Shown here: positions 43,107 to 51,322 of the stretch, in pieces
How positions within the stretch are numbered: the stretch's first letter is position 1
Layout of the letters: each line of letters begins with the position of its first letter
From: Croceibacterium segetis
GTDB lineage: Bacteria; Pseudomonadota; Alphaproteobacteria; Sphingomonadales; Sphingomonadaceae
Assembly (NCBI RefSeq): GCF_011320115.1
Contig: NZ_JAANOZ010000011.1
Location: 1-64,000 of the forward strand
Direction: 5' to 3'
Length of the DNA stretch: 64,000 nt
Program-made: the position numbers and the translations under genes
The notes under the pieces: model-generated
Told to the model about the DNA's origin: nothing
What the model saw: only the letters and a program-made list of their open reading frames with translations
Databases searched by the model: none

Positions 43107-44657
43107 ATGAAACAGGCACTGGTCGCGCTCGGCGCCGCGCTGTCGCTGCTGACCTCGCCGGCACAAGCAGCGATTTCGCAGGCGCAGACCACGGCCGGCG
43201 CGGTGCAGGGAGAGGTGGTCGACGGGATCGGCGAGTTCAAGGGCATTCCGTTTGCCGCGCCGCCCGTCGGCGAGCTCCGCTGGAAAGCGCCGCAGCCGCC
43301 CGCGCCGTGGCAGGGCGTGCGCAAGACCGTCGCCTTCGGCCCGGCGTGCCTGCAAGGCGCGATCCTCGCGCAGATGGGCAGCACCGCCGCGCAGTCGGAA
43401 GACTGCCTCTACATCGACGTGTGGACCCCGGCCAACACGCCCGCCGACAAGCTGCCGGTGATCGCCTGGATCTACGGCGGCGGGTTCAACTCGGGCGCCA
43501 CCAGCGTGCCGATGTACGACGGGGCGAACTTCGCGCACCAGGGCCTGGTGCTGGTCAGCCTGTCGTACCGCGTCGGGCCGTTCGGCTTCCTCGCCACGCC
43601 GGAACTGAGCGCCGAGAGCGGCCACGGCTCGGGCAACTACGGGCTCCTCGACCTCGTCGCCGGGCTCCGGTGGGTGCACGACAACATCGCCCGCTTCGGC
43701 GGCGACCCGGCCAAGGTCACCATCATGGGCCACTCGGCGGGCAGCATGGCGGTGAGCGAACTGGTCGCCTCGCCGCTCGCGCGCGGCCTGTTCCGCGGCG
43801 CCATCGCCGAAAGCGGGGCCAACTTCGCCCCGCCGGGCTCGTTCGCCGCCGCCGGCGTGCCCTTGCAGGCCGAGGCCGACGCCAGAGGCAAGGCCTGGCT
43901 CTCCGCGCTCGGCGCCAACACGCTGACCGAGGCGCGGGCTCTGCCGGCCGAGAAGCTCGAAGCGGCGCAGCACGACAAGGGCGCGCCGCGCTTCGGGCCG
44001 GTGATGGACGGCTACGTGATCCCCGGCGACCAGGCGCTGCTGTGGCGGCAGGGCCGTTTCAACGACGTGCCGGTGCTCGTCGGCTCAACCTCGGACGAAG
44101 CCGCGGTATTCGGCGGCCGCCGCACGGTGACCCCGGCCGAGTTCGAGAGGCAGGTCCGTGACGGTTACGGCGCCAAGGCCGACGAAATCCTCGCCGCCTA
44201 TCCGCACGAGACCGATGTCCAGGCGACCCGCTCGGCCAAGAACCTGATGACCGAAACCACCTTCACCTCGAACATGTTCGCCTGGGCCACGTTGCAGGCG
44301 CAGAACGGCCGTGCGCCGGCCTACGCATACTATTTTCACCGCCCGACCGACGCGAACCCCGAAGGCTCGGGCCACGGCAGCGAGGTGCCCCTGGTCTTTG
44401 CCAACGAGGATCACCGCCCGGGCCGAGCGGCGTGGAGCGACGAAGATCGCGCGCTGTCGCACGAACTGCAGAGCTACTGGGTCAACTTCGCCAAGACCGG
44501 CGATCCCAACGGCCCCGGCCTGCCCAAGTGGCCGAAGTTCCAGCCCGGCAAGATCACCGTGATGGCGCTCGGCAAGGACAACAAGCCGATTCCGCTGCCG
44601 CTCGAGTGGCGTCTCAAGGCGCTGGCGAACTATTACGCCTGGCGCCGCGCCCGGTAG
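43107..44657 (+). CDS. Exported type B carboxylesterase
   Basis: 516 residues with a Sec signal ending AQA near 22. It is an alpha/beta hydrolase: oxyanion IYGGGFNSG, nucleophile elbow GHSAGS (His replaces the more common Glu before Ser), and catalytic His in HGSEVPLVF. SEDCLYIDVWTPA is the type-B block. It hydrolyses carboxyl esters outside the cytoplasm. ATG 43107 has GGAGGGG upstream. Adjacent to a large TPR protein but no shared function is implied. Confidence 0.85.
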   Translation: MKQALVALGAALSLLTSPAQAAISQAQTTAGAVQGEVVDGIGEFKGIPFAAPPVGELRWKAPQPPAPWQGVRKTVAFGPACLQGAILAQMGSTAAQSEDCLYIDVWTPANTPADKLPVIAWIYGGGFNSGATSVPMYDGANFAHQGLVLVSLSYRVGPFGFLATPELSAESGHGSGNYGLLDLVAGLRWVHDNIARFGGDPAKVTIMGHSAGSMAVSELVASPLARGLFRGAIAESGANFAPPGSFAAAGVPLQAEADARGKAWLSALGANTLTEARALPAEKLEAAQHDKGAPRFGPVMDGYVIPGDQALLWRQGRFNDVPVLVGSTSDEAAVFGGRRTVTPAEFERQVRDGYGAKADEILAAYPHETDVQATRSAKNLMTETTFTSNMFAWATLQAQNGRAPAYAYYFHRPTDANPEGSGHGSEVPLVFANEDHRPGRAAWSDEDRALSHELQSYWVNFAKTGDPNGPGLPKWPKFQPGKITVMALGKDNKPIPLPLEWRLKALANYYAWRRAR

Positions 44658-44712
44658 GCTGCTTGCCATTTCCGGCGGCGGGGGACATCATCCAGGGTAA
44701 TTGGGGGTGCGG

Positions 44713-47700
44713 ATGAGACTGAAATGCCTCAGCCTGGCAGCATCGGCAGCGGCCCTCGCGGCTGCCGGGCAGGCTCACGCGGGCGACAAGGTGCTCCTCG
44801 GCCCGCCCCCCCAATGGGTCGTGGCGCATCCACCGGCCGCCGAACCATCGAAGCCCGGCGACCTGCCGGTCGAAATCGTCCAGCTGGAGCACCAGGTCCG
44901 TTTCGAAGGGGATGCCCAGCAGACCTATTCCGTCATCTCGCTGAAGTTCCTCAAGCCGGAAGGTCTGCAGGCCGGCAATATCACCTTCTCGTGGGAACCG
45001 GAGACGGAGGACCTGACCGTCAACCGGGTGCTCATCCATCGCGGTGACAAGACGATCGACGTCCTCGGCGAAGGGCAAACCTTCACAATCCTTCGCCGCG
45101 AGCAGGACCTCGAGCAGGCGACGCTGACGGGAACGCTGACGGCCAGCCTCATGCCCGAAGGACTGCAGGTCGGCGATGTGCTCGAAGCGGTTTCGACCAA
45201 GGTCAGCAGGAATCCGGTGACCGGATCTCATGCCGAAGATGTCCTCGGCCCGCTCAACCTTGCGGCCGGCCGCGTCGACGTATCCGTCGAATGGCCGCAG
45301 GGCAAAGCCATGCGGCTGGCCGAAACGGACGACCTGCCGCGATGGTCGCGCACGCTCGTGGACGGCTTCGAACGCGCATCCATTTCACTCGAGAACGTCC
45401 AGCCTGTCATTCCCCCCAACGACGCCCCGCCGCGCTACGGCGTCGCGCGCATGGCGGAAGCGACCGATTTCGCCTCGTGGGGCGACGTGGCCAACCTGTT
45501 CGTTCCGCTTTACCGGAAGGCTTCGAAAATCCCCTCCACCGGGCCCTTGCGGGTGGAACTGGAGAAGATCCGCGCATCGTCCGCCGATCCGGTCAAGCGC
45601 GCGGGCGCGGCGCTGCAGCTGGTCGAGAGCCGGATCCGTTACGTCGCGCTGGAAATGGGTACCGGGGGCCTCGTGCCGGCCGACGCGGCGGACACCTGGG
45701 CGCGCCGTTTCGGTGACTGCAAGGCGAAGACCGCGCTGCTCCTCGGGCTGCTCCACGAGCTCGGCGTCGAGGCCGAGCCGGTGGTCGTCAATGCCGGCTT
45801 CGGCGACGTCGTGGCGGATCGCCTTCCGGCGGTCGGGATGTTCAACCACATCCTCGTGCGGGCGAAGATCGCCGGGAAGACCTACTGGCTCGACGGCACG
45901 CGCACCGGCGATACCGGCCTGGCGCGGCTCCCCGTTCCCAACTTCGGCTGGGGATTGCCGATCAGCAAGGACGCGGCCGCGCTCGTGCGGATACTTCCTC
46001 CGCCGCTCGAGCAGCCGGATTCGGACATGACGATCGAGCTCGATGGGACCAGGGGCATTCGCGCCCCGGTCCCGGCCAAGCTCGAGCTGACGCTTCGCGG
46101 CGACAACGCGCTCGGCACCAACCAGATGCTCGCCAGCTTGGCCGGCAACGCGCGCGACGAGGCCTTGCGGAAATTCTGGCGCAGCCGCTTCGATTTCATC
46201 GATCCGCAGACCTACGACCTCGCTTTCGACCAGGACCAGGTCGAGCTGCATCTGACGATGCAGGGCACCGCCACCCTGGACTGGAAGGACGGCTGGTACG
46301 AAACCGACGAGACCGGGGTCGGCTATCGCCCCGATTTCAGCCGCGCGGCCGGGGCGGGGCACGATGCGCCGTTCGCCGTCAGCTACCCCTTCTTCGTGCG
46401 GACGCGCGAGACCATACTGCTGCCGCCGACTTTCACCGGCAAGGTCAGCGGCGACACGACCGAGGTCGACGAGACGATCGCCGGGGTCGAATACCACCGC
46501 CACGCCAGCCTGACAGGCAATCGTTTCATGATCGAGCGCACCTCGCGCAGCCTGGTGCCGGAAATCGCCTACAAGGACGCCACGGCAGCGGCAAAGCGCC
46601 TGCGTGAGCTCAGCCAGAATTCGGTATATCTGAGGATTCCCAACAGCTACCGGATGACCGAGGGCGATCTCGCGGTCGTCGCCAAGGAGACGCCGGACGA
46701 CGACCCCGATGCACTCGTTACCCTGGGCAATTCGTTCCTCAACCTCGGCAAGAATGCCGATGCGCTCGAGCGCTTCCAGCGAGCCACCGATCTGGACGCG
46801 AAGAACGCCCTTGCGTGGGCCGATCGCGGGATCGCCGAAGCCTATCTGGGCAAGTTGAGCGAGGCGACCGCGTCGCTCGACAAGGCCGCGGCGATCGACC
46901 CGCAGAACCTCTACATGTTGCACGGCCGCGGCATCGTCGCCGAGCAGCGCCGGGCCTATACCGTGGCGATCGACGCCTACGGCCAGGCCATTGCCGTGAA
47001 CCCCAAGGACGATTTCGCCTATGCCCGCCGGGCCCAGGCCAACTACGGCGCCGGCAAGGTCGATGCGGCCATGGCCGATGCGCAGAAGGCGATCGATCTC
47101 AAGCCCGACAACCTGCAAATGTACGCCTTGCGCACATTCGCCCTCACCACTCGCAAAAAACCGGACGACGCCGTGGCGGAAATCCAGCGCATGGTGGCGG
47201 CCAACGCCGGCAACGTCGACGCCGCGACGCTGGCGAAGCAGATGCTGACCCAGCTCGGAATGGCCGACAAGGCCAGGGCCATCGCCGGCCCGCCGGTCGA
47301 TTCGGCGCCCACGCCCCAGTCGTTCTACGCCAAGGCGCTGCTGCGCGAGGCGAAGGATGTCGACGGCCAGTTGTCCGACTTGAATGAAGCGCTGAAGCTC
47401 GGTCCGGATTTCCAGCCGGCGCTCTACACGCGGGCCTCGCTGCTCTACGGCAAGGGGCAAAGCGAAGCCGCCCTGGCGGATGCCGAGCGGGCGCTGGCGG
47501 GCGATCCGAAAAACGTCGACCTGTACCTGCTCAAGGCGAACCTTTTGCGCAATCTCGGCCGCCGCGAGGAATCGCTGGCGGTGGCCAAGACGGTCACCGA
47601 GGCCAATCCGCAAATGCCGTTGGCTCACGTCATCGCCGGCAAGATCTACCAGGCGTACGATCGGCACGACGACGCGGTCGCGGCGATCGACCGTGCGATC

Positions 47701-48378
47701 GCCCTGGCGCCCGAGCCCTACATGTACCTCAATCGGGCCGACATCCGCCCGTTCGACGCGATCGAGGCGCGGCTGGCCGACGTCGACACCGCGCTGAAGA
47801 TGGATCCGGAGTTCGCCCCGGCGCTGGCGATGAAGGCCGATCTGCTGGCCCGCAAGGGCGACCACGCCGCCGCGGCGAAGGTCTACGATACCGTCATCGC
47901 CAAGGAGCCGGAGGAGACCGGCTACCTGGTCTCCCGCGGCATCGAGCTGTGGCGCGCCGGCCAGCGAGCGGCGGCGGAGAAGGACTTTGCGGCGGCCGGC
48001 GACCGCGCGGTGGGGGCCATGCAGCTCAACAGCCTGTGCTACCGCAAGGCGGCCGCGGGAGTGGACCTGGAGCAGGCGCTGAAGGAATGCGACGAGTCGC
48101 TGAGCCTTTCTCCCGATGCCCCGCCCACGCTCGACAGTCGCGCGACCGTCTATCTGCAGATGGGCCGCTATGCCGATGCGAAGACCGACTACGACCGGGC
48201 CCTCGCCAAGATGCCGACGATGGCGCCTTCACTGCTCGGGCGTGCGGTCGCGCGGTTTCACCTCGGCGATGTCGACGGTGCCAGGCAAGACCTGGCCGCC
48301 GCGCGCAAGCAGCAGAACGACATCGTCGAGCGCTACAGAACGCTCGGCATGGCCGTTCCGCAGGAGCTGGCGAGCTAA
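44713..48378 (+). CDS. DUF3857-transglutaminase-TPR exported protein, 1221 aa
   Basis: The signal peptide (residues 1-23, AHA cleavage) is followed by DUF3857 (about 45-250), then a transglutaminase-like cysteine fold with triad C336 (RRFGDCKAKT), H379 (FNHILV) and D394 (WLDGTR). The C-terminal 550 residues are roughly a dozen TPR units such as DALVTLGNSFLNLGKNADALERFQRATDLD. DUF3857/transglutaminase proteins are widespread in Bacteroidetes and some Alphaproteobacteria; their reaction is unproven. The TPR tail is unusually long. Likely a periplasmic cross-linking or protease-like enzyme with a protein-binding scaffold. Confidence 0.82.
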   Translation: MRLKCLSLAASAAALAAAGQAHAGDKVLLGPPPQWVVAHPPAAEPSKPGDLPVEIVQLEHQVRFEGDAQQTYSVISLKFLKPEGLQAGNITFSWEPETEDLTVNRVLIHRGDKTIDVLGEGQTFTILRREQDLEQATLTGTLTASLMPEGLQVGDVLEAVSTKVSRNPVTGSHAEDVLGPLNLAAGRVDVSVEWPQGKAMRLAETDDLPRWSRTLVDGFERASISLENVQPVIPPNDAPPRYGVARMAEATDFASWGDVANLFVPLYRKASKIPSTGPLRVELEKIRASSADPVKRAGAALQLVESRIRYVALEMGTGGLVPADAADTWARRFGDCKAKTALLLGLLHELGVEAEPVVVNAGFGDVVADRLPAVGMFNHILVRAKIAGKTYWLDGTRTGDTGLARLPVPNFGWGLPISKDAAALVRILPPPLEQPDSDMTIELDGTRGIRAPVPAKLELTLRGDNALGTNQMLASLAGNARDEALRKFWRSRFDFIDPQTYDLAFDQDQVELHLTMQGTATLDWKDGWYETDETGVGYRPDFSRAAGAGHDAPFAVSYPFFVRTRETILLPPTFTGKVSGDTTEVDETIAGVEYHRHASLTGNRFMIERTSRSLVPEIAYKDATAAAKRLRELSQNSVYLRIPNSYRMTEGDLAVVAKETPDDDPDALVTLGNSFLNLGKNADALERFQRATDLDAKNALAWADRGIAEAYLGKLSEATASLDKAAAIDPQNLYMLHGRGIVAEQRRAYTVAIDAYGQAIAVNPKDDFAYARRAQANYGAGKVDAAMADAQKAIDLKPDNLQMYALRTFALTTRKKPDDAVAEIQRMVAANAGNVDAATLAKQMLTQLGMADKARAIAGPPVDSAPTPQSFYAKALLREAKDVDGQLSDLNEALKLGPDFQPALYTRASLLYGKGQSEAALADAERALAGDPKNVDLYLLKANLLRNLGRREESLAVAKTVTEANPQMPLAHVIAGKIYQAYDRHDDAVAAIDRAIALAPEPYMYLNRADIRPFDAIEARLADVDTALKMDPEFAPALAMKADLLARKGDHAAAAKVYDTVIAKEPEETGYLVSRGIELWRAGQRAAAEKDFAAAGDRAVGAMQLNSLCYRKAAAGVDLEQALKECDESLSLSPDAPPTLDSRATVYLQMGRYADAKTDYDRALAKMPTMAPSLLGRAVARFHLGDVDGARQDLAAARKQQNDIVERYRTLGMAVPQELAS

Positions 48379-48482
48379 CTCCTTCGCCGGCATGCGGATT
48401 CCGGTAGTGACGAATGCTTCGGGAGATGCCAGACTAGACCGAGTCAACAAGGGCCGTCATTGAGCCCTCGGGAGTTGGATTT

Positions 48483-48869
48483 ATGCGTTTTCCGATCGCT
48501 TGCGCTGCCGCGCTGGCCCTTTGCTTGCCCGCCCTTCCGGTTCAGGCGCACCATTCGATGGCGATGTTCGACCAGACCAAGACGGTCACCATCTCGGGCA
48601 CCGTCAAGCAGTTCCAGTGGACCAACCCGCATTGCTACATCCAGCTGGTGGCCAAGGACGCCAAGGGGGCCGAGACCGAATGGAGCCTCGAGATGGGCGC
48701 GCCGATGTACCTTTATGCCAAGGGTTGGCGCCCTTCGAGCCTCAAGGCCGGCAACCAGATCACCGTGACGCTCAACCCGCTGCGCAACGGCGAGCCGGGC
48801 GGGATCGTGCTCACCGCCAGTACCGCCGACGGCAAGCAGATCGGCAAGTCGCTGGCGCGGACGTCCTGA
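48483..48869 (+). CDS. DUF6152 exported protein
   Basis: 128 residues with a Sec signal ending QAHH. The mature start HHSMAMFDQTKTVTISGTVKQFQWTNPH is diagnostic of DUF6152, an OB-like small periplasmic domain whose His residues may bind metal. Function unknown. Two nt before the next gene, likely one operon with it and the SMP-30 protein. Confidence 0.82.
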   Translation: MRFPIACAAALALCLPALPVQAHHSMAMFDQTKTVTISGTVKQFQWTNPHCYIQLVAKDAKGAETEWSLEMGAPMYLYAKGWRPSSLKAGNQITVTLNPLRNGEPGGIVLTASTADGKQIGKSLARTS

Positions 48870-48871
48870 CG

Positions 48872-49648
48872 ATGAGGATGGCTGGGCTGGCAGCCGCGGC
48901 GCTGCTCGCATTCGTCGCCGGACCGGCCGTGGGCCAGTCCCCGGCCAGGCTCCCCGACTGGAGCGGGTTGTGGGAGCCGGAGGGCACCGACACCGCGATC
49001 AGCGGGCTGTCCGAATCGATCACCGAGGCGCGGGTCGAGGGCAAGACCGCGACGTCGGGCGGCTTCAACCGGCCGCTGTTCGGCTTCGGTGCGCCGTGGA
49101 ACGAGGAAGGCAAGCGCCGCCAGGCCGCGCGCCAGGGAGAGACCGCCAACTGCCGCGCGCTCGGCTGGGGCTTCCCGATGATGATGAATGCCGACGCGCC
49201 GATCCAGTTCTTCATCGCCCGCGACAAGGTCCTCGTCGTCAACGCCTACCGCGACGTCACCGACGTGCGCATGGCCAAGGCGCATCCGTCGGAGGACGAC
49301 CTGTGGCCGACCGTGTGGGGCGATTCGATCGGCCACTGGGAGGGCGACACGCTGGTGATCGACACCATCGCGGTGAAGAACCCGCACGAATACTTCCACG
49401 GCGCCCCGCCGCTGTCGGAGAAGGCGCACTACGTCCAGCGCATCCGCATGGACAAGCCCGGCCACCTGGTCGACGACATAACCATCGAGGATCCGACGAC
49501 GCTCACCGGGCCGTGGAGGAACCGCCTTTCGTTCCAGCCCGCCGTTGGGTTCGAACGAATGGTCTACGACAATTACGACAACGACCGCACCGAATGCGGC
49601 ACCGACACCGGCATCGCGCCGTCGAAGGTCGGGCAGTCCGGCGAATAA
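48872..49648 (+). CDS. Exported protein with PDWSGLW motif, unknown function
   Basis: 258 residues with a Sec signal ending VGQ. Mature part begins LPDWSGLWEP, then CRALGWGFPMMMN and an all-beta-looking C-terminal half (GDSIGHWEGDTLVIDTI, FHGAPPLSEKAHYVQRI). Similar PDWSG proteins are common beside DUF6152 genes in sphingomonads. No catalytic motif recognised. Confidence 0.7.
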   Translation: MRMAGLAAAALLAFVAGPAVGQSPARLPDWSGLWEPEGTDTAISGLSESITEARVEGKTATSGGFNRPLFGFGAPWNEEGKRRQAARQGETANCRALGWGFPMMMNADAPIQFFIARDKVLVVNAYRDVTDVRMAKAHPSEDDLWPTVWGDSIGHWEGDTLVIDTIAVKNPHEYFHGAPPLSEKAHYVQRIRMDKPGHLVDDITIEDPTTLTGPWRNRLSFQPAVGFERMVYDNYDNDRTECGTDTGIAPSKVGQSGE

Positions 49649-49670
49649 TCGCCCACGAAGGGGAGAACTC

Positions 49671-50663
49671 ATGAGAATTCGCAACCACATCGCCGTCGCC
49701 GCGCTGGCGCTGGCCCTCGCGGCCCCGCTCGCGGCGCAGCAGCAGCCCACCGGCGAGAAGCCGGCGGTGATCGCCGCCATCCCCGGGGTGATCGCCAAGG
49801 GCGCCAAGTGGCAGCGCGTATGGCAGGGGCCGTTCAACGCCGACGGCATGGCCACCGCGCCCGACGGCTCGCTGCTGTTCGGGCAGGAACAGGCCAACAC
49901 GGTGATGAAGCTGTGGCCCGACGGGCGCACCTGGGCCGCCTGGCCTTACGTCAAGGGCGCCGGCGCGGTCTCGGTCGACGCCGCCGGGCGGGTCTTCGCG
50001 GTCGAGCGCACCTGCACCGATCCCGGCCTCAAGGCCGACTGCAAGGAGCTCACCCGCGTCACCCAGATCGCCCCGGAGCACAAGGTGCTGGCCGACAAGT
50101 TCGCCGACGGCAAGGGCCTCGGCCGGCTGAACGACATCCAGGCCGACGGCCACGGCGGTGCCTGGTACACCCAGGGCGGGCTTTACCACGTCGCCGCCGA
50201 CGGCACCGTCAGCACGGTGGCCGAGGGCGGCGGGATGTTCACCAACGGCGTCGTGCTCAGCCCCGACGGCAAGACGCTCTACGTCACCAACAAGCAGACG
50301 ATCGTCGCCTTCGACGTCGACCCGAACGGCACGGCGAGCAACAAGCGCGACTTCGTCACCCTGGCGAACGAGGAGAAGGGCTTCGGTGGCGACGGGCTGG
50401 AAGTCGACAGCGCCGGCCGGCTCTACGTCACCGGCGACGCGGGCATTCACGTGATCGAACCGGGCGGCAAGGAGCTCGGCGTGATCCCGGTCCCGCGCCG
50501 CTCGATCACCCTCGCCTTCGCCGGGCCCGACCGGCGCACGCTCTACGTCGGCGCGATGGGCGGCACCGATCCCGACGGCAAGGAATGGCACACGCCCGAC
50601 GGTGTGCGCAACGACGCGATGACCATCTACAAGGTCGCCACCCTGGCGGCGGGGCCGAAGTAG
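49671..50663 (+). CDS. SMP-30/gluconolactonase-like exported protein
   Basis: 330 residues with signal peptide ending AAQ. Six-bladed propeller blades repeat as ADGMATAPDGSLLFGQ, RLNDIQADGHGGAWYT, FTNGVVLSPDGKTLYVTN, FGGDGLEVDSAGRLYVTG. The metal ligands E, N and D of SMP-30 lactonases correspond to RLNDIQAD and TNGVVLSPD. It likely hydrolyses a sugar or aldonate lactone in the periplasm. Followed by a strong terminator. Confidence 0.8.
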   Translation: MRIRNHIAVAALALALAAPLAAQQQPTGEKPAVIAAIPGVIAKGAKWQRVWQGPFNADGMATAPDGSLLFGQEQANTVMKLWPDGRTWAAWPYVKGAGAVSVDAAGRVFAVERTCTDPGLKADCKELTRVTQIAPEHKVLADKFADGKGLGRLNDIQADGHGGAWYTQGGLYHVAADGTVSTVAEGGGMFTNGVVLSPDGKTLYVTNKQTIVAFDVDPNGTASNKRDFVTLANEEKGFGGDGLEVDSAGRLYVTGDAGIHVIEPGGKELGVIPVPRRSITLAFAGPDRRTLYVGAMGGTDPDGKEWHTPDGVRNDAMTIYKVATLAAGPK

Positions 50664-50712
50664 GGCGCGAAGTCTCCCTCCCGCAAGCGGGAGCGCGGAG
50701 CAGCCCGCAATG

Positions 50713-50743
50713 AAAACGCCGGACTCCTCGCGGAGCCCGGCGT
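50713..50743. terminator. Bidirectional intrinsic terminator
   Basis: A 12-bp stem with one mismatch (ACGCCGGACTCC / GGAGCCCGGCGT) and a TCGC loop. On the minus strand it is followed by TTTTC, a good terminator for the Tyr-rich gene ending at 50769. On the plus strand it is followed by CTTC, still acting behind the SMP-30 gene. Confidence 0.8.
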
Positions 50744-50768
50744 CTTCATGTCGGCGAAGCGGGTTCGC

Positions 50769-51206
50769 TCAGTAGCCGCGATAGCTGCGATAGCGGTCGT
50801 AGCGGCGGTCGCCCCAGCGGCGATCCCACGAATAGCGGTCGTACATGCGATAGCCGCGCCCATCGTAGAACCAGCCGTCGTAGTAGCGGTAGCCGTTGTA
50901 GTAGTAGCCGTTGTTGTAGTTGTAGTAGTTCGGGTAGGTCTCGTAATAGAAGCTGACCCCGGGGCGGTTGTAGTAACCGTTGTAGTAGCCGCCGTTGTAG
51001 TAGCCGTTGTTGTAATAGCCGCGGCTGCCCGAGGCGGCGGCAGCGCCGATCGCGAGGCCGAGGATGCCCGCGCCGATGGCGATGGCGGCGTCGTCGCCGT
51101 GGTGGCGATAGTGGCGGTAGTAGGTCCGCGCGTCGGCCGGCGCGGCCGTGGCGAGCGCCGTGGCGGCCGCAGCGGTGCCGAGCAGGGCTTTCTTGAGGAA
51201 GGTCAT
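50769..51206 (-). CDS. Tyr/Asn/Gly-rich exported repeat protein
   Basis: 145 residues from ATG 51206. Signal peptide ends near ADA; a Gly/Ala hydrophobic helix AIAIGAGILGLAIGAAAA (about 42-59) suggests a glycine-zipper-like membrane segment. Then come direct repeats of GYYNNGYYNGGYYNGYYN and an Arg/Tyr tail (DRYSWDRRWGDRRYDRYRSYRGY). No enzyme fold. It may be an envelope or surface-associated structural or stress protein. Codons for the repeats are uniform, in keeping with slippage-derived repeats. Confidence 0.72.
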   Translation of the reverse strand: MTFLKKALLGTAAAATALATAAPADARTYYRHYRHHGDDAAIAIGAGILGLAIGAAAASGSRGYYNNGYYNGGYYNGYYNRPGVSFYYETYPNYYNYNNGYYYNGYRYYDGWFYDGRGYRMYDRYSWDRRWGDRRYDRYRSYRGY

Positions 51207-51302
51207 GGTCAATCTCCGCTGCCCGCGGCGCCGGCCCCAATGCCGGACGATTCGCGGGGCATTGCAGTGGGTTGTGACATAGCACACTTGAACCGAACCC
51301 GA

Positions 51303-51318
51303 AACCTGCTGGCAGGTT
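51303..51318. repeat. Inverted repeat AACCTGC-TG-GCAGGTT
   Basis: A perfect 7-bp dyad with a 2-nt spacer, 5 nt beyond the stop of the mgtA downstream fragment and 97 nt before the Tyr-rich gene start. A related CAGGTT follows. No T-run follows on either strand, so an operator for the Tyr-rich gene is as likely as a terminator. Confidence 0.45.
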
Positions 51319-51322
51319 CCGT

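Noticed and set aside
45385-47865. 826-codon antisense open frame under the TPR gene
   Set aside because: High GC opens the opposite frame; composition is Arg/Asp/Gly-rich without domains, while the sense frame has clear domains.
50880-51030. CRISPR-like or minisatellite array
   Set aside because: The repeats are coding TAC/TAT-rich triplets of a Tyr-rich protein, with no spacers or cas genes.
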